This document shows positions 11,600-23,274 of a stretch of 64,000 nt of DNA, piece by piece; positions within the stretch are counted from its first letter, which is position 1; each line of letters begins with the position of its first letter. The position numbers and the translations under genes are program-made. The notes under the pieces were generated by a model that worked only from the letters and a program-made list of their open reading frames with translations, was not told where the DNA came from and made no database searches. Origin of the DNA: Microthyrium microscopicum (Eukaryota > Ascomycota > Dothideomycetes > Microthyriales > Microthyriaceae); NCBI GenBank assembly GCA_010405405.1, contig MU004232.1:1011481-1075480 (forward strand), written 5' to 3'.

Positions 11600-11642
11600 G
11601 CATATGGCATCTATGGTCTATTGCGAATCGTCTATCTGGTAT

Positions 11643-13163
11643 CTATTCTTCCTGCAAATGCAAGCGTCGTCTAAGAGGGTCATAAATCGGCTGGTTGGCA
11701 TTGACCAAAATGGTTGAGCCATTCGCACTCTGCGGTCGACTCTTCATTCCTTCGGTCTCGTTCACAAATTTGGTCAAAAAGCCGTATATCTGGACCTATC
11801 AGCACATTGTCATTATACGGGATAAAAGAGACTTACCGTCTTGTTGGACCACCGATTACCGCCTATCTCAAACCATCCCAAATGGCCACCAATTGATGTC
11901 GCAGCCAACACAATATGCGGATTAATCTCAATCTGTCTATACGGCACAGAAATGTCCGCACAAACAGGATCGTCCTTTGCATGCAGCGCAAGCACCGGAA
12001 CTTTGATATTCCCAGCGAGCTCTACGCTACTTGCGTCCCTATAGTAGGCAGATTCCGTAGGATAGCCCCAAGACGGACACTGTACATATCTACCAGTAAA
12101 GTCAGCTTTCTGTTTCAACCGTTCATCGCAGGATCACATACCTATCCCATTGATACAAATACTTTGCACTGCGAACCAACTCTACATCAATATCCGGATT
12201 CTGCTTGATCACATCAACATGCCGCTCAAATAACTTCTTCAAGCCAGCCGCCAAGCCCCGCTGATATACGTGTAATCCGATAAACGAATTACACAAAATC
12301 GCATTGCTCACGTCGAGATTCCATGGATTTCCGACTAAAATTCCAGCCTCCAATTCACAATCTGCGCCTTCTTCACCGAGATAGTTGCACAGAATATTGG
12401 CGCCGAGACTGAATCCTATCGCGAACAGGCGTCGTTCTGGCCAGGTTGACCGGATCCACTTGACAAACTGCCGCAAATCCCATGTCGACCGCGCATTGAA
12501 CAGCTTACTGCTCGTCAGTTTCGAGTAGCAACATCCCCGTGAATTAATCACGACAGCGTCGAAACCACCCGTCGCAGTGAGAGGCTGGATGGCGTGGCGG
12601 ACATATTGCTCATGGGAACCACCAGAGAGACCATGGAGGACGATGAGAAGTGGTTTAGTCGGCTCGCTAGTCGTGAAAGTCGTAAACTCTTCTTCCGCAA
12701 AGTTATGAGTTCTTGGCGGTAAGCTTGTATCGCGAGGTTCTGGTGTTGATGGCGCAGGAACGACCCAATCAGTTGTAAATGAGCCCGGATACGTCGTATT
12801 ATCGCTCACGAAGAGTCTTCGCTTGTAATGTATCTTCGCACTTGGCCCTTTGCCTAGGGAGACATAGAGTGTTTGTAAATGGCCGCTGGATAACAGTGGG
12901 TTTAGCCTCACTGGTGGTACTACAGAGTCTACTAGTTGTCGTAATGTGATGTTTTCTTGGTCTGCAAATTGGACTTTTTTGTTGCCTGCTTTTAGTGATA
13001 GCTGGACGGTGTTTGCGGAGCTGGTGAGTTCGAGGCTGCCAAACCCAAACATGTTGAGGAAACGGGATATCAAATACAGTCTGTAGCGAGGTTTGGCGAC
13101 TATGTAGAGGAAGACTGTGAGGGCGAGGGTTCGGGGAATGACGTTTGTTATGTAGGACGCCAT
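11643..13163 (-). CDS. alpha/beta-hydrolase, Eht1/Eeb1/YMR210W (ABHD1/3) type
   Basis: Exons in reading order: 13163-12142, 12089-11837, 11795-11643, giving 475 aa. An N-terminal hydrophobic anchor (TLALTVFLYIVA) is followed by the lipase-like core: oxyanion strand LLIVLHGLSGGSHEQYVR, nucleophile elbow GFSLGAN with Ser near residue 252, acid in LALHAKDDPVC and catalytic His in GGHLGWFE. VRLNPLLSSGHLQTLY is the family's N-terminal block. Relatives make or cleave medium-chain fatty acid ethyl esters or monoacylglycerols. The start at 13163 is preferred over an upstream in-frame ATG at 13367, because the anchor begins right after it and the extension is low-complexity. The stop lies only 43 bp from the LOC1 stop, so the 3' UTRs almost surely overlap. 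Confidence 0.9.
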
Positions 13164-14700
13164 TGTTCTTGTTAGCTTAGTACTTGTTGGCTTGGACCTT
13201 GAAGCTTTCGGGGTCGTTTCACAAGAATAGGTTTGGGGATTGGTTGCCTTTTTTAGCTTGGTTGAACGACCAATTGTTGATATTGAGGGGCTGGGATTCG
13301 AGGTACGTCGTTGGCTGAGCGATTGCTTTGCTTTTACAATATGAACTGTAGGCCGCGAGCAAACCAACAGACCATGGAGAAAACAGGACGTCGACGAGGG
13401 ATAGAGAACGTGGAACTTTTTTGGGGGAAGTTGAACGTAGATCTAATGAAGGCAAGTCCGAGCGGCCCAAGCTCTGGCTTTAATCTGCAATGAACAGTAT
13501 ACAATTGGAATTGTTCAGGGCTGACGATAGATGCCGAAGATATTCGAATTAAAGTTTAAGGATACTAGTTGATTCGAAAGTGCGAAGGTCGATTGCTGAT
13601 TTTCATATAAACTCGTGGTGGAGCTCACGGGTAGTTCCGTAGTTGCATTGAAAATGTATCATACGAAGCTCCTCGGCCTCTTTTTTTTGGTGGAGACGAT
13701 GCATGTCGAAGTGATTAATTTGCATGGTCAACGGAGATTGTCACATGCTATTGCGGAATGATATCGACCTTTATGGACCCAAACCCACACCCTCAATCTA
13801 ATCTTCTTGTCTGGTCATTAGTACCGGTATATGCTAATAATGGACTGGATCGCTATCGTGGGGTTGTGATAATTTAGAATAGTAAGGGCCTAACTGTATG
13901 TTGGTAGTGTTGTGCAGGGAAGTGGTGTCATTCTGCATGAACTCAGTCAGTCCTATCCGTCTTGTCTATCAAAAATGGTTAACGATGTGGGGTTGGTTGT
14001 CGCACTAGATAGTTGGAGTGGTACAAAGTGCTGTATAAAGTGCTGCTAGTCACTAGGCAATCGCTGAGATGCACATAATCTCTATCAGATTGACCTCATT
14101 GCTTTCAGCCTCCCAAGTTGGATTTCCTGGAGAGACATGTAACTCGAGGTCTTCTATGGTGAACCATACCCCTTCTCACCTTGTGTCCATCAATGGCTCT
14201 GAGCCTGACCCCAGGGCGAACCGATGCAGAGGACCTGTTGCGATTGAGCCCGGTGTCTCAGTGATAGATACAGCAGTCGATCTGACCATTGTATGTATTG
14301 TATGTGATTGTAAAGGTTGCAAAAATGGTCCATAACTCGGCAGGCACCCCTGGTCTCCAAGCAAAGACAAGGTTCAAGGTTGGCAAGTGCAACTCCCCTC
14401 AACGACAATTGGGGAAGCCACGGCCATGCCTCTTCCATGCCTGTCTGATTGGTCGCCAGCCTGATCGAGCTCCCACACCAAACACTCAACACCGAGCAAT
14501 CCCTCTCTTCACGATAACACCCCCTTGACCGCTTCTACTAACCCCTCTGTCCTAACTACTTCACTTTCCCTTTGCCCCTCTAGTATCTGTCTGTTGTCAA
14601 TCTCTTTCGCCCTCCCTCAACGCCTTGCATACCGCCATGGACCTCTTATGCTGCGCGTAAACAGACGCGTTGCAAACTGCTTGATATCCCCAGATACAGC
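13164..14700. promoter_or_regulatory. divergent intergenic region, hydrolase / channel gene
   Basis: 1.5 kb between two outward-facing start codons. The half nearest the channel gene becomes C/T-rich (14470-14640), typical of a fungal core promoter and 5' leader. There are no coding signals of note. Confidence 0.4.
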
Positions 14701-17700
14701 ATGTTAACATCCCTCCTAAGACCTACTCGCCAACGTCCTAGAGGCGAGGACCGTCCACTTCTTCCTGGTCGTCAAGGACGTTCTGCTCCAGTCCAAAGTG
14801 AATCCGAGGAATCCAGTTCATACGAAGAGGAAGATGGATCTGGCAATCGGCATGGCATGCGAGATACCGAAGCTCTGCTGCCGATATTCTCGGCAGCTCA
14901 TCTTGGTAATGAACAATCGTTTTTTGCTTGTATAAAAGGATGCTAATACAGAACCTAGATCGGATACCCGTCTATCATCTTCAGCATACCATCCGAATAC
15001 TCATAGTACGCAAAGTCGAGACCACCCTCTCCTGGGACCAGCTTCGTACCCCTCAGATATCCCAATTCCTCGTGAAACCTTTACAACAAGAAATACGGGC
15101 CGATCATTACACAAAAGCTACACTGTATGCGTTACTGGCCAATTGTCTGCAGTTCCAGAAGGAAGGCCAGTTGAATCCTGGAACTGTTGGAGTTAGTAGC
15201 ACTAGAGCGCTGATGTGTGAGCTCTTGGCTATGCGGCTGATGAGGGAATTCTCGACTCGTGAACTGATTGATGTTCTGTTCTATGATTTCGATCCTCTCC
15301 AAGGACTCCCTAATCGCTTAGCGGCATCAAGATCTAGAGGAACAAAATACAGCTTGGCCAGATTATCGACAGTTGAGATTGCAATCCGCGCCCATGCCAA
15401 ACGATTCCTGGCCCATCCTTTGGTCGTTCAACAATTTGAAGCAGTCTGGGCCGGAACCATCGTTTTCCACTCTATTGCAGATACTTTGCACCGGCAACCA
15501 AGAAGCCAGCCAACGTATATTCGCAACCAATATGGTGCTACCAGCTCGCAACCTGCCTATCGCGCCGTAACCTACGAAGACGCTATGCTTAATAAAAGCA
15601 AATCCATTGCTAGTCCGGATATGCTGATACGAAAGACAGTGACACTTTATGATCCATCAGATGCTTCCCTTTTCAAACTCTCTCGTCTTCGGGTTCCACG
15701 ATATCGCCAATTCTTCTCTACTCTCTCATTCGCAGTGATGCTCGGACTTTTCCTAGCTGTATTAGCCCAACGCTCTCTGGACATAACAGCCCTAGAACTA
15801 GTATTTTGGTTCTGGAGTGCAGGCTACATGCTCGACGAAGTAGTAGGTTTTTCCGAACAAGGCTTTGGTTTGTATATCATAAGCGTCTGGAACTCGTTTG
15901 ATATTGGGATTCTACTTCTCTTTATTACATACTATATCCTCCGGCTATATGGGATCCTTATGCCTGACGTTCAAAAGAAGCACATTGCCAGTATGGCCTA
16001 TGATGTTCTAGCTTCTACTGCCATTCTCCTATTTCCAAGGCTGTTCTCTGTACTGGATCATTATCGGTACTTCAGCCAACTGCTCATCGCCTTTCGAATG
16101 ATGGCAGTCGACCTTGCTGCAGTGCTTATCCTCATTGTCATTTCGTGCAGTGGCTTCTTCGTGGCCTTCACCCTCTCTTTCAATGACATAGACAAGCCCT
16201 TTAATGCTTCTAGTGCTGCATATGCGCTTTTCCAAATCTTAATGGGATTCACGCCCGCTGCGTGGGAGGTTTGGGGCGGCTACAACATACTTGGAAAGAC
16301 AATTCTGGCAATCTTTCTCATAATCTGTCATTTTTTGATCGTCACCATCCTCATTACGGTCCTAACAAACTCCTTCCTCGCAGTGGTACAGAATGCGAAC
16401 GAAGAACATCAGTTCTTGTTCGCCGTGAACACCATCTCAATGGTCAAATCGGATGCTCTCTTTTCATATGTTCCTCCTACCAACATATTAGGATGGGTTT
16501 TGTCTCCGCTACGGTTTGTCTTACCGTTCAAGCGGTTCGTCAGATTTAATCGAACCATGATCAAAATGACCCATGTGCCTATCCTCTTCGGCATATTTCT
16601 ATACGAACGACTGGTTCTGTCACGAAAAGTCATCGACCCAACAGATCTTGTGGACCAACGAGGCCGGGAGTCAAGTCGAGCACCAGCATTTACCCTCCGT
16701 GGAGCAGAGACCATCTTTAGTCCAGGGGCTCGCCTACGAGAACCATCTGTCACGACATTTCACAAAGACCAAGCGCTCGAGGAAGTTTTCCGGCGAGCAC
16801 CGCAGGATGCTTCGCGACAAGGCACATTCGCAGACAATCATCCAAGACGGGAATCTCTCTTGCGTAACAAATCAACCACTGTAGTACAAGATTGGATGCA
16901 AGGACTCGGCCAAGATGGCGCGGCGTCACCTATCGAGGAAGAGCAGTCCATTCTGGACCGCTTAGAAGCTCGAAGACCTCCACTTCGTCGCTATCGGACG
17001 ACGCACGCTGGTCCAGTTGGTAGTTTTCATCATGTTCCTCGCTCTGTAACTTCTGTTCCTGAAGACCATCAGCCATTCTCTAGTTTCAGTCACATTCACC
17101 AGGATATGAGTATGGATGACATCCCTCAACAAACTGACCAGGACGGAGATGATGAATTAGCCACCAATGATGATGAAGACGGTGTCACCAGAACTTCATC
17201 GAGTAGCCACCCTAACGACGACTCTGACAAGGAGAACTTGCGAACTCATCGTAAAGCTGGCGTTGCATCTGGAAAGCAACGCAAACCCCTGGGCGAGCTA
17301 AGCGGCTCCTCGAACGAAGAGGACGATAATGCGACAGATCCCAAGACCCCCATCGCTACTCAAATTCGCACTATGCATCCAGGAGAAGGCGTCGATCTAC
17401 CTGAATCCCCCGAACGACCAGTGACTCAACAGCGCATGGCACCACCATCCAGACAAAACAGAGGCCAGCATATCCGCACCGCCTCCTCAGCAACAATCCT
17501 CTTCGCCCCTCTCGCAGGAGGCCTCGACGGAAGTACCAGCAAAGACCCCATCTCAACCTCACCAATCAAATCACCCAGCAAATCCCGTGTCAGCCGAACA
17601 TCCGCCCAAGCAAGTAAGCAAGCATCCAGCGGTATTCGCACACCCAGACGATCCCGCAATTCCAAGAATCCAACCCTCGCTTCCACGGACGGCGCCTCAG

Positions 17701-18251
17701 ACCACTATCCACCCTTTCTACCCTCCCGTCGCAGTATACTGGGAGACCGCCAGCGGTCAACGCCAAACCTCACCTCCTTCCTATCCCAAGACCGCCGCAA
17801 ACCCTCCTTCAACGCCATGGCTCTAGACCTCGCATCCGATCTCGGCGATAACAGAGCCGTGCCTAATGCAGAGTTGTTGAGTACGTCCTTTGGCACACAG
17901 CTTGAGATGGCGATGAGACGACCAAACATCCAGCGTCCCCACGGAAACCCTCGGCAATCTGGGCGTCGCGGGTTCAATATAGCATCCGTATTCGACGAAG
18001 ACGACGATGAAGACGATGAAGAAGACGAGGAGGACGAACACTCAGCATTCCGAAGTGGCCCGCGCATGAATAGACTTATGTTGGAACGCATGTCGCTTCT
18101 TGAAGAGAGTTTTCGAGATATGTTAAGGGAGGTTAAGGGACTTGCTAGTAACGCTGGGGGTAGCCGGGCGAGGAGTTTAGTTGAGGCGCCTATTAAGGAG
18201 GAGGTCGAGGGAATTGACAGGGCGAGGCCGCGTGCGTCTGGATCTGTTTGA
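14701..18251 (+). CDS. YVC1: TRP-like vacuolar cation channel, Yvc1 type
   Basis: Two exons: 14701-14905 and 14959-18251 (53-nt intron), giving 1165 aa. The N-terminal cytosolic part (RIPVYHLQHTIRILIVRKVE) matches the Yvc1/TRPY linker region. A block of six hydrophobic helices starts near residue 320 (FFSTLSFAVMLGLFLAVLA), with a pore-like loop near 490 (ILMGFTPAAWEVWGGY) and the S6 helix (LIVTILITVLTNSFLAVVQNA). The ~500-residue tail is Ser/Pro/Arg-rich and disordered, with an acidic run near 1080-1095 (DEDDDEDDEEDEEDE), as expected for a Ca2+-sensing element in this family. Yvc1 releases vacuolar Ca2+. The tail makes it much longer than yeast Yvc1 (~675 aa). Confidence 0.9.
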
Positions 18252-18826
18252 CAGACTCCGTCAACCAGTGTGAAGAACTGAAGACCTGGACGACGACAAG
18301 GGAGCAAGGACTGAACGGAAGATGTTTGAAGGAGCATTGTTTTTAGCGTGGTACTTCTCTGGTGGGCGTTCCATCCTGCAAGCATATATGGCATTTATCG
18401 TTCAGTGGTTTCAGGCATTCTTGCATTTCTGAATTTGTTGTTTGTATTACCTCTTAGCTTGGTTTGGCACTGTGGTTTTTATGCTCGATACTCTGGTAGA
18501 TGCGTCTACTGTGCATGCAACAAGGCGGTATATGTTGTTCTAATCCATATCTTTTCCTGTTCCGATATCTGGTGTTGCTGATCTATGATGTGTACTTTGC
18601 TTCTTTTGAACAGTACTATCGACTGCATTCTGTGACACTCGACTCTCAGCATACTGACAACGCAACACTGGCAATGACAAGCTCTTCTGCTTTAGAATTG
18701 GAGCATTACATTCTCTTAACATCAATTATTAATACCAAGGTATTATCTCTGGGGCAAAGCCCACTCCATCTCATACAGCATGCCCCTATCTCTCATGCCC
18801 ATCTCCCCATCTACCTCCTGCCTCTT
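18252..18826. other. 3' region of the channel gene
   Basis: This is probably the 3' UTR of the channel gene and the facing 3' end of the microprotein gene. A 185-codon plus-strand frame starts here but is judged a shadow. Confidence 0.4.
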
Positions 18827-19124
18827 TTAGATCCCACCTCCTATTACCAATTAGCTTCCCATATCACACACCCAAATGTCAGAATTCACATACCAGATCG
18901 TTCAACCGGCACAATCAAATCACCAGTCTTGGCCCGTATCTCAGCCATCCGCTCCACCTGTCTTGGTTGTATGACCTTAGCCCAAGCAACGACGCCTGTT
19001 ACCGCTATAGCTGATGCCGCTGCCAGTGATCTTGTTCTAAAAATTGTCAGCCTATGATTTGGGTTGATGTTGTATGACGAATGGAAGTGAGGCGAAAGGG
19101 GAGAAGGGGGACGTACCTTAGCAT
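18827..19124 (-). CDS. spliced 54-aa putative mitochondrial/membrane microprotein
   Basis: Exons in reading order: 19124-19117 (8 nt), 19036-18894 (143 nt), 18840-18827 (14 nt), giving 54 aa. The start is MLRTRSLAAASAIAVTGVVA and the end IVPVERSGGGI. The N-terminus is Arg/Ser/Ala-rich followed by a hydrophobic helix (AAASAIAVTGVVAWAKVI) and a charged tail (QPRQVERMAEIRAKTGDL). This is the plan of small single-pass inner-mitochondrial-membrane proteins. Both introns are well formed: GTACGT donor with a GCTGAC branch, and GTATGT donor with a GCTAAT branch. If the last intron is retained the protein ends two residues after ERS. I do not recognise the family. The gene is inferred from splice logic and composition, and the opposing plus-strand frame is less convincing. 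Confidence 0.5.
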
Positions 19125-20704
19125 TGGAACGATTATCTAGTCTGGTATTGTAGTTCGTGATTGTAAACGATGTGATTTAGGTTATATCGTGATATTGTGT
19201 GGTTGTATTCGTTGGAACAGAAGAGGAGTTGGAGATAACTAACTGTGGAGAAAACTTACCACAGTGGATCTTTGTATTTCCATACGCAGGTGTCATAAGT
19301 TCGGTACATATACCGGAGCCATGCAAGGGAAAGCAGATCCAGGCCCACAGCTGAGGGCGAAAGAGCACACGACTAGTTTACGTATTTGCATGATGAATGA
19401 TTGGTTCGCCTTGCAGCTGTTCATTCAATGAAGATGGGCGATGGTGATAGGCGGGGAAGAAGATGTCGTGCAGAAAAACTGGGGTGCAGTTAGGATGTTA
19501 TCAAGTGTGGCGAAGGTGGCGGAATTGAAGGTGGTTTTTGATGATGGACAAATCTTGAGTTTACTCTAGGTTTTAAAGGTTATGCTTGCTTTGGTTATGG
19601 ACGTTGGATTGAGATTATCTGGTTACTAGAGTATTGGACGAAGATGTTTTGGGAATTGTATTCTTGTTCAGATTCGAATCATTCCACTTTGTCCACAGCG
19701 GCTACTGGGCATCCAAAAGATGGTCACTGTTCATTATATCAAAACAAAAATACAAGCAAGTTGTGAACTGTAAAGAATCTATCCCTTCGAACCACTTTGT
19801 ATTCTAATGCAAAAAGAGACTAGACTCTCTTCCTTACTTGTAGTTTGAAGCATCTGTGTCATTAACGTGAGGAGTGTTGTTGTCTTCCTCTCCCACTTAT
19901 CCATCCACCCACCAAGGCTCAGAATATCCATTCGATACTCTCTCTGCCACCAAAAACATAAATTATACCTCAAATTCAATAGACAAAAAAATTGTTTCTC
20001 ATCCGAACACCCTTGCCGGCCCATCCAAGGGCAATTTAGATTTCGGGAGCGGGCCGTGAATTCCACAATTTTTTATCTCCCCAGTAGATTTGAACCTGCG
20101 ACCTATTAATTGCCCCCCTTGCCTCCTCTTGTAACGAAAGAGACGAATTAGGTTAGTCGAGGCCACATTGAAGACACCTTAACGACCGCAGGAACGGTTA
20201 CTCTACTGGCAGATATTATCAAAATTGCATGAAGTTAAATATATACTACAGATTTGATTCCACTTTGAATTTTAGATGTGAACTTTGCTCTTTCGAATCA
20301 TTCAGGCTATCAGCCATTGATAAACTATATCATAAAATAATTCTTCACGTCTCCATTGTCAAAATACAAGGAATTCCTATATACATAAATGCGGAGCCTT
20401 GCACCAGATTACTTTGTTTAGTCAAGCTCTGCTAAGTTTCATACCGTCATCTACTACGCGGAGGTATATATTCTTCTCTTAGATATTGAAACGCAGTAAT
20501 TCATCTCAGCCTTGCCTTCAGCCTCGGATGTGATCATTTTGGGACCCATGTCTTGCATGAGCAGAACGATTGGTCTCGGCTACGCCTGCATCAACAAACA
20601 CCATGCGCAGGGACCCATCATCAACGACATAAATAGCTGCAGCTTAAGCTCTTGTCCTTGTCAACATCAACTTGCCGCCGCTTCTCCTAAAAAACTACAA
20701 CACC
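19125..20704. other. intergenic region with a B-box-like relic
   Basis: 1.6 kb between the microprotein gene and the PQ-loop gene. Around 20086-20106, read on the minus strand, GCAGGTTCAAATC resembles a tRNA T-arm/B-box. No matching acceptor or anticodon arms were found, so this is not a tRNA gene. The last 200 bases look like the promoter of the PQ-loop gene. Confidence 0.35.
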
Positions 20705-21688
20705 ATGGACCTACCTAATTGTCGCAGAGAACCAGCTGAGCCCAGTCTCGTCCTATTCTCCTTTCGAGCCTTGATCGTCCTCGGGATCCTCGTTTCCTAC
20801 ATCCCTCAACATCTTCGCATCATCACGCGGCGTTCTTCTGAAGGCCTGTCACCCTATTTTGTACTGTTGGGCACCACGTCGAGCACTTTCTCCCTTTTCA
20901 ATGTTATCACCGATCCGGGCAGTCAAGACAATATCGCTTGTTGCACTGAAATCAGCCGGTTCGCCTGTACGGCTGGGCTGCTGGGCATAGCCCAGATCGC
21001 GGTGCAGTGGGGATGTTTCTCGATAATGTATTTGGACAGACCTTCAATGAGACGAGACCGAGACTGACCTGGTATAGAATGATATTATTTCTCATATTCT
21101 TTCCGCAACCTGGTCCCGAACCACATCCCTCAGACGCTCCTGCTCGGCCAACCTATAAAACAGCCCTACTTGTCGTATTCACTTGCATCGTCCACTTCGT
21201 CGCATTACTCATATTATCGTCTGTATTCCTGCTGTGGTACAAGGCTTACCTTGGCCCATGGTCAACAACTTTGGGTATATGTGCGGCTATTCTGGCAGCT
21301 GTTCAATACTTACCACAACTCTACACAACATGGAAACTTCAGCATGTGATGAGCTTGAGCATCCCCATGATGTGTATACAGACCCCAGGAAGCTTTGTAT
21401 TTGCTGCTAGCCTGGCAGGAGAATACGGTCTGAAAGGATGGAGTGTCTGGGGCGTTTATGTCTTGACTGGCTTTCTGCAAGGCGGCCTCCTGGCAATGGG
21501 CATTTATTTCGAACTTCGGGATCGAAAAGCGCGACAGTTGGAAGGAAGTGAGCAAGAAAACCAGGATACTTCTCCAAGCGAGAGAACGGCATTACTTGGT
21601 AAGTCCAGACAGCTACTTTCAAAGATTATAGGCTGACCCGATTCAAGGAGATTCAAACGGTCATGCAAACCATGGCACGAATACTTGA
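20705..21688 (+). CDS. PQ-loop repeat transporter
   Basis: Three exons: 20705-21027, 21078-21598, 21648-21688, giving 294 aa. Two PQ-loop motifs are visible: VSYIPQHLRIITRRSSEGLS near residue 30 and VQYLPQLYTTWKLQHVMSLS in the second half, each in a helix-loop-helix setting. Seven or so hydrophobic helices are present (ALIVLGILVSYI; SIIMILFLIFF across the first junction; VFTCIVHFVALLILSSVFLL; GVYVLTGFLQGGLLAMGIYF). This fits the SWEET/cystinosin/Ypq superfamily of vacuolar or lysosomal solute exporters. Substrate not predictable. The first intron is 50 nt and repairs a frame change in mid-helix; the third exon gives a short polar tail (GDSNGHANHGTNT). Confidence 0.85.
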
Positions 21689-21797
21689 AAGCAGACATAA
21701 TAGAATCTTTCAGATTGGGCTAAGCTAAAGACTACATAATCGAACAACCTTTTTCTGTTCCAAACACATCGTCATCGGGCACCAGGAAGGACGGATA

Positions 21798-23274
21798 CTA
21801 TTCCTCGTCTTTCCCATATCCGAATAGTCCACTTCCAAGTCCGCCTACTCCTTTGGCAACACCTCCACCGATCGAACCTAAACCACCCACAACATCGCCT
21901 TTACCTAACTTTCCTACACCCCCACCAAGGCCACTTGTGGTATTCGACACCAGATTGCCAGCGCCCTTTCCAACATTTCCAACGACGCCTCCTACAGGAC
22001 CACCAACTGTCTTTCCAACGCCTCCAACAGCACCATCGAGAGTATCGCCCTGTAAACATTAGTCATGCTCAAACCAAAGAGCTTCCAGTAAACTTACAAC
22101 TCCTTTTCCGGCTCCAGACACAGTCTGGCCTACACCACCTGTGACGCCAGATCCAAGACCAAGTATATCTCCCTGCCCTGCAGCAGTTGTAGTATCGGTC
22201 ACAGTATCTCGTAGGCCGCCGGTAGTACTCTTTAACGTCTTATTCAGATTACCTGTCGTTGTAGTGGCAGTTTTTCCAACGCCATCTGTAACCTGTTTGA
22301 CCGGTTTACCAGTACCTATAACATGGTCAGCCTATAATCGAAAGATAGTCTCAGATAACAATTTACCACCCGGAAGCATAGCATCAGCCCCCCGCCCAAC
22401 AACATCAGTCGTCCCACCGACAGCACCACCAACCACTCCAGTCGTCACACCAGTGACCGCATCAACACCACCCGTCACACCAGATACACCCTTATTGATG
22501 GCATCAGTTCCTTTTCCAGTCACCTTACGGACTCCGGTTGGCCCATCCTTGACTGGCGCTTTCTTAACCGGAGCCTTCTTGACTGGCGCCGCTTTCTTGA
22601 CGGGAGTCTTCTTCGCTTCTTGTGGTACGGGGGCTGGCTTTCGCTTGGGAGTAGTATCGTCTAGTCCATGACGCATGATTAGCGATTCGGTCTCGCTAAC
22701 AGGTCTTGGAGACAGTCTTTGCAAGGTGGACTTTCGTGAGACGGTGGGCCGGACGGATGCTGTCTTACCTGTTGCGGTGGTTTTGGTGCTTGAGGGAGCT
22801 TTGACAGCTTTGGGAGCGCTGGGCTTTGCGGGTGTGGTTCCTGATGGCTTGGGAACGGTCTTCGTAGTTGTTGAAGTCGCTGGCTTTTTGGTCGCAGTGC
22901 TCACGGGGGCTTTCTTGACGGTTGTGGGTGCTTTCTTCGTCGCTTCAGCACCGCTTGATGCCGCGGGTGTCTTTCGAACTAATTTTGCAGGCTTTTTCCG
23001 GACGGGAGCATCTGTTTTGGCATCTGTATTTGCAACTGGTTTCTTGACCGCCGGCGCAGCAGGCTTCTTTGCTGGAGCAGCTGTAGTAGTCTTTTTGACA
23101 GGAGCTGCCGTGGTCTTCTTTGCAGGAGCTGTCGACGGCTTCTTCGCACCAGCCGCAACTTTATCCACCGACGCTATACACTCATCAGCCTAATCGAACA
23201 ATTTACGTCCAAGGGTTGTGCAACTTACACTGCAAAGCAGCATTCTGCTTCTTCAATTCATCGAGAGCTGACAT
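21798..23274 (-). CDS. Lys/Ala/Pro-rich protein with Gly/Val repeat tail
   Basis: Exons in reading order: 23274-23229, 23173-22367, 22315-22098, 22049-21798, giving 440 aa. A short helical start (MSALDELKKQNAALQ) is followed by ~190 residues of histone H1-like low complexity (repeats of KKPAAPA, KKTTAAP, VKKAPVKKAPVK). The C-terminal half switches to imperfect Gly/Val repeats (GVSGVTGGVDAVTGVTTGVV; GLGGGVGKLGKGDVVGGLG) and ends FGYGKDEE. Four exons are joined by 55, 51 and 48 nt introns, all phase-correct. The basic half could bind nucleic acid or an acidic surface; the Gly/Val half looks like a self-associating or membrane-coating amphipathic repeat. No enzyme motif. Function unknown. Its stop lies 109 bp from the PQ-loop stop (convergent). 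Confidence 0.75.

Noticed and set aside
18500-19057. 185-codon plus-strand frame after the Yvc1-type gene
   Set aside because: It lies over the channel gene's 3' region, has no motif, and opposes the better supported spliced minus-strand microgene.
20080-20110. Minus-strand GCAGGTTCAAATC resembling a tRNA T-arm
   Set aside because: Its stem does not pair well and no acceptor, D or anticodon arm lies at the right distance upstream.
22141-23193. Long plus-strand frames rich in Val/Pro/Thr
   Set aside because: They are antisense shadows of the Lys/Ala/Pro and Gly/Val repeats of the minus-strand gene.
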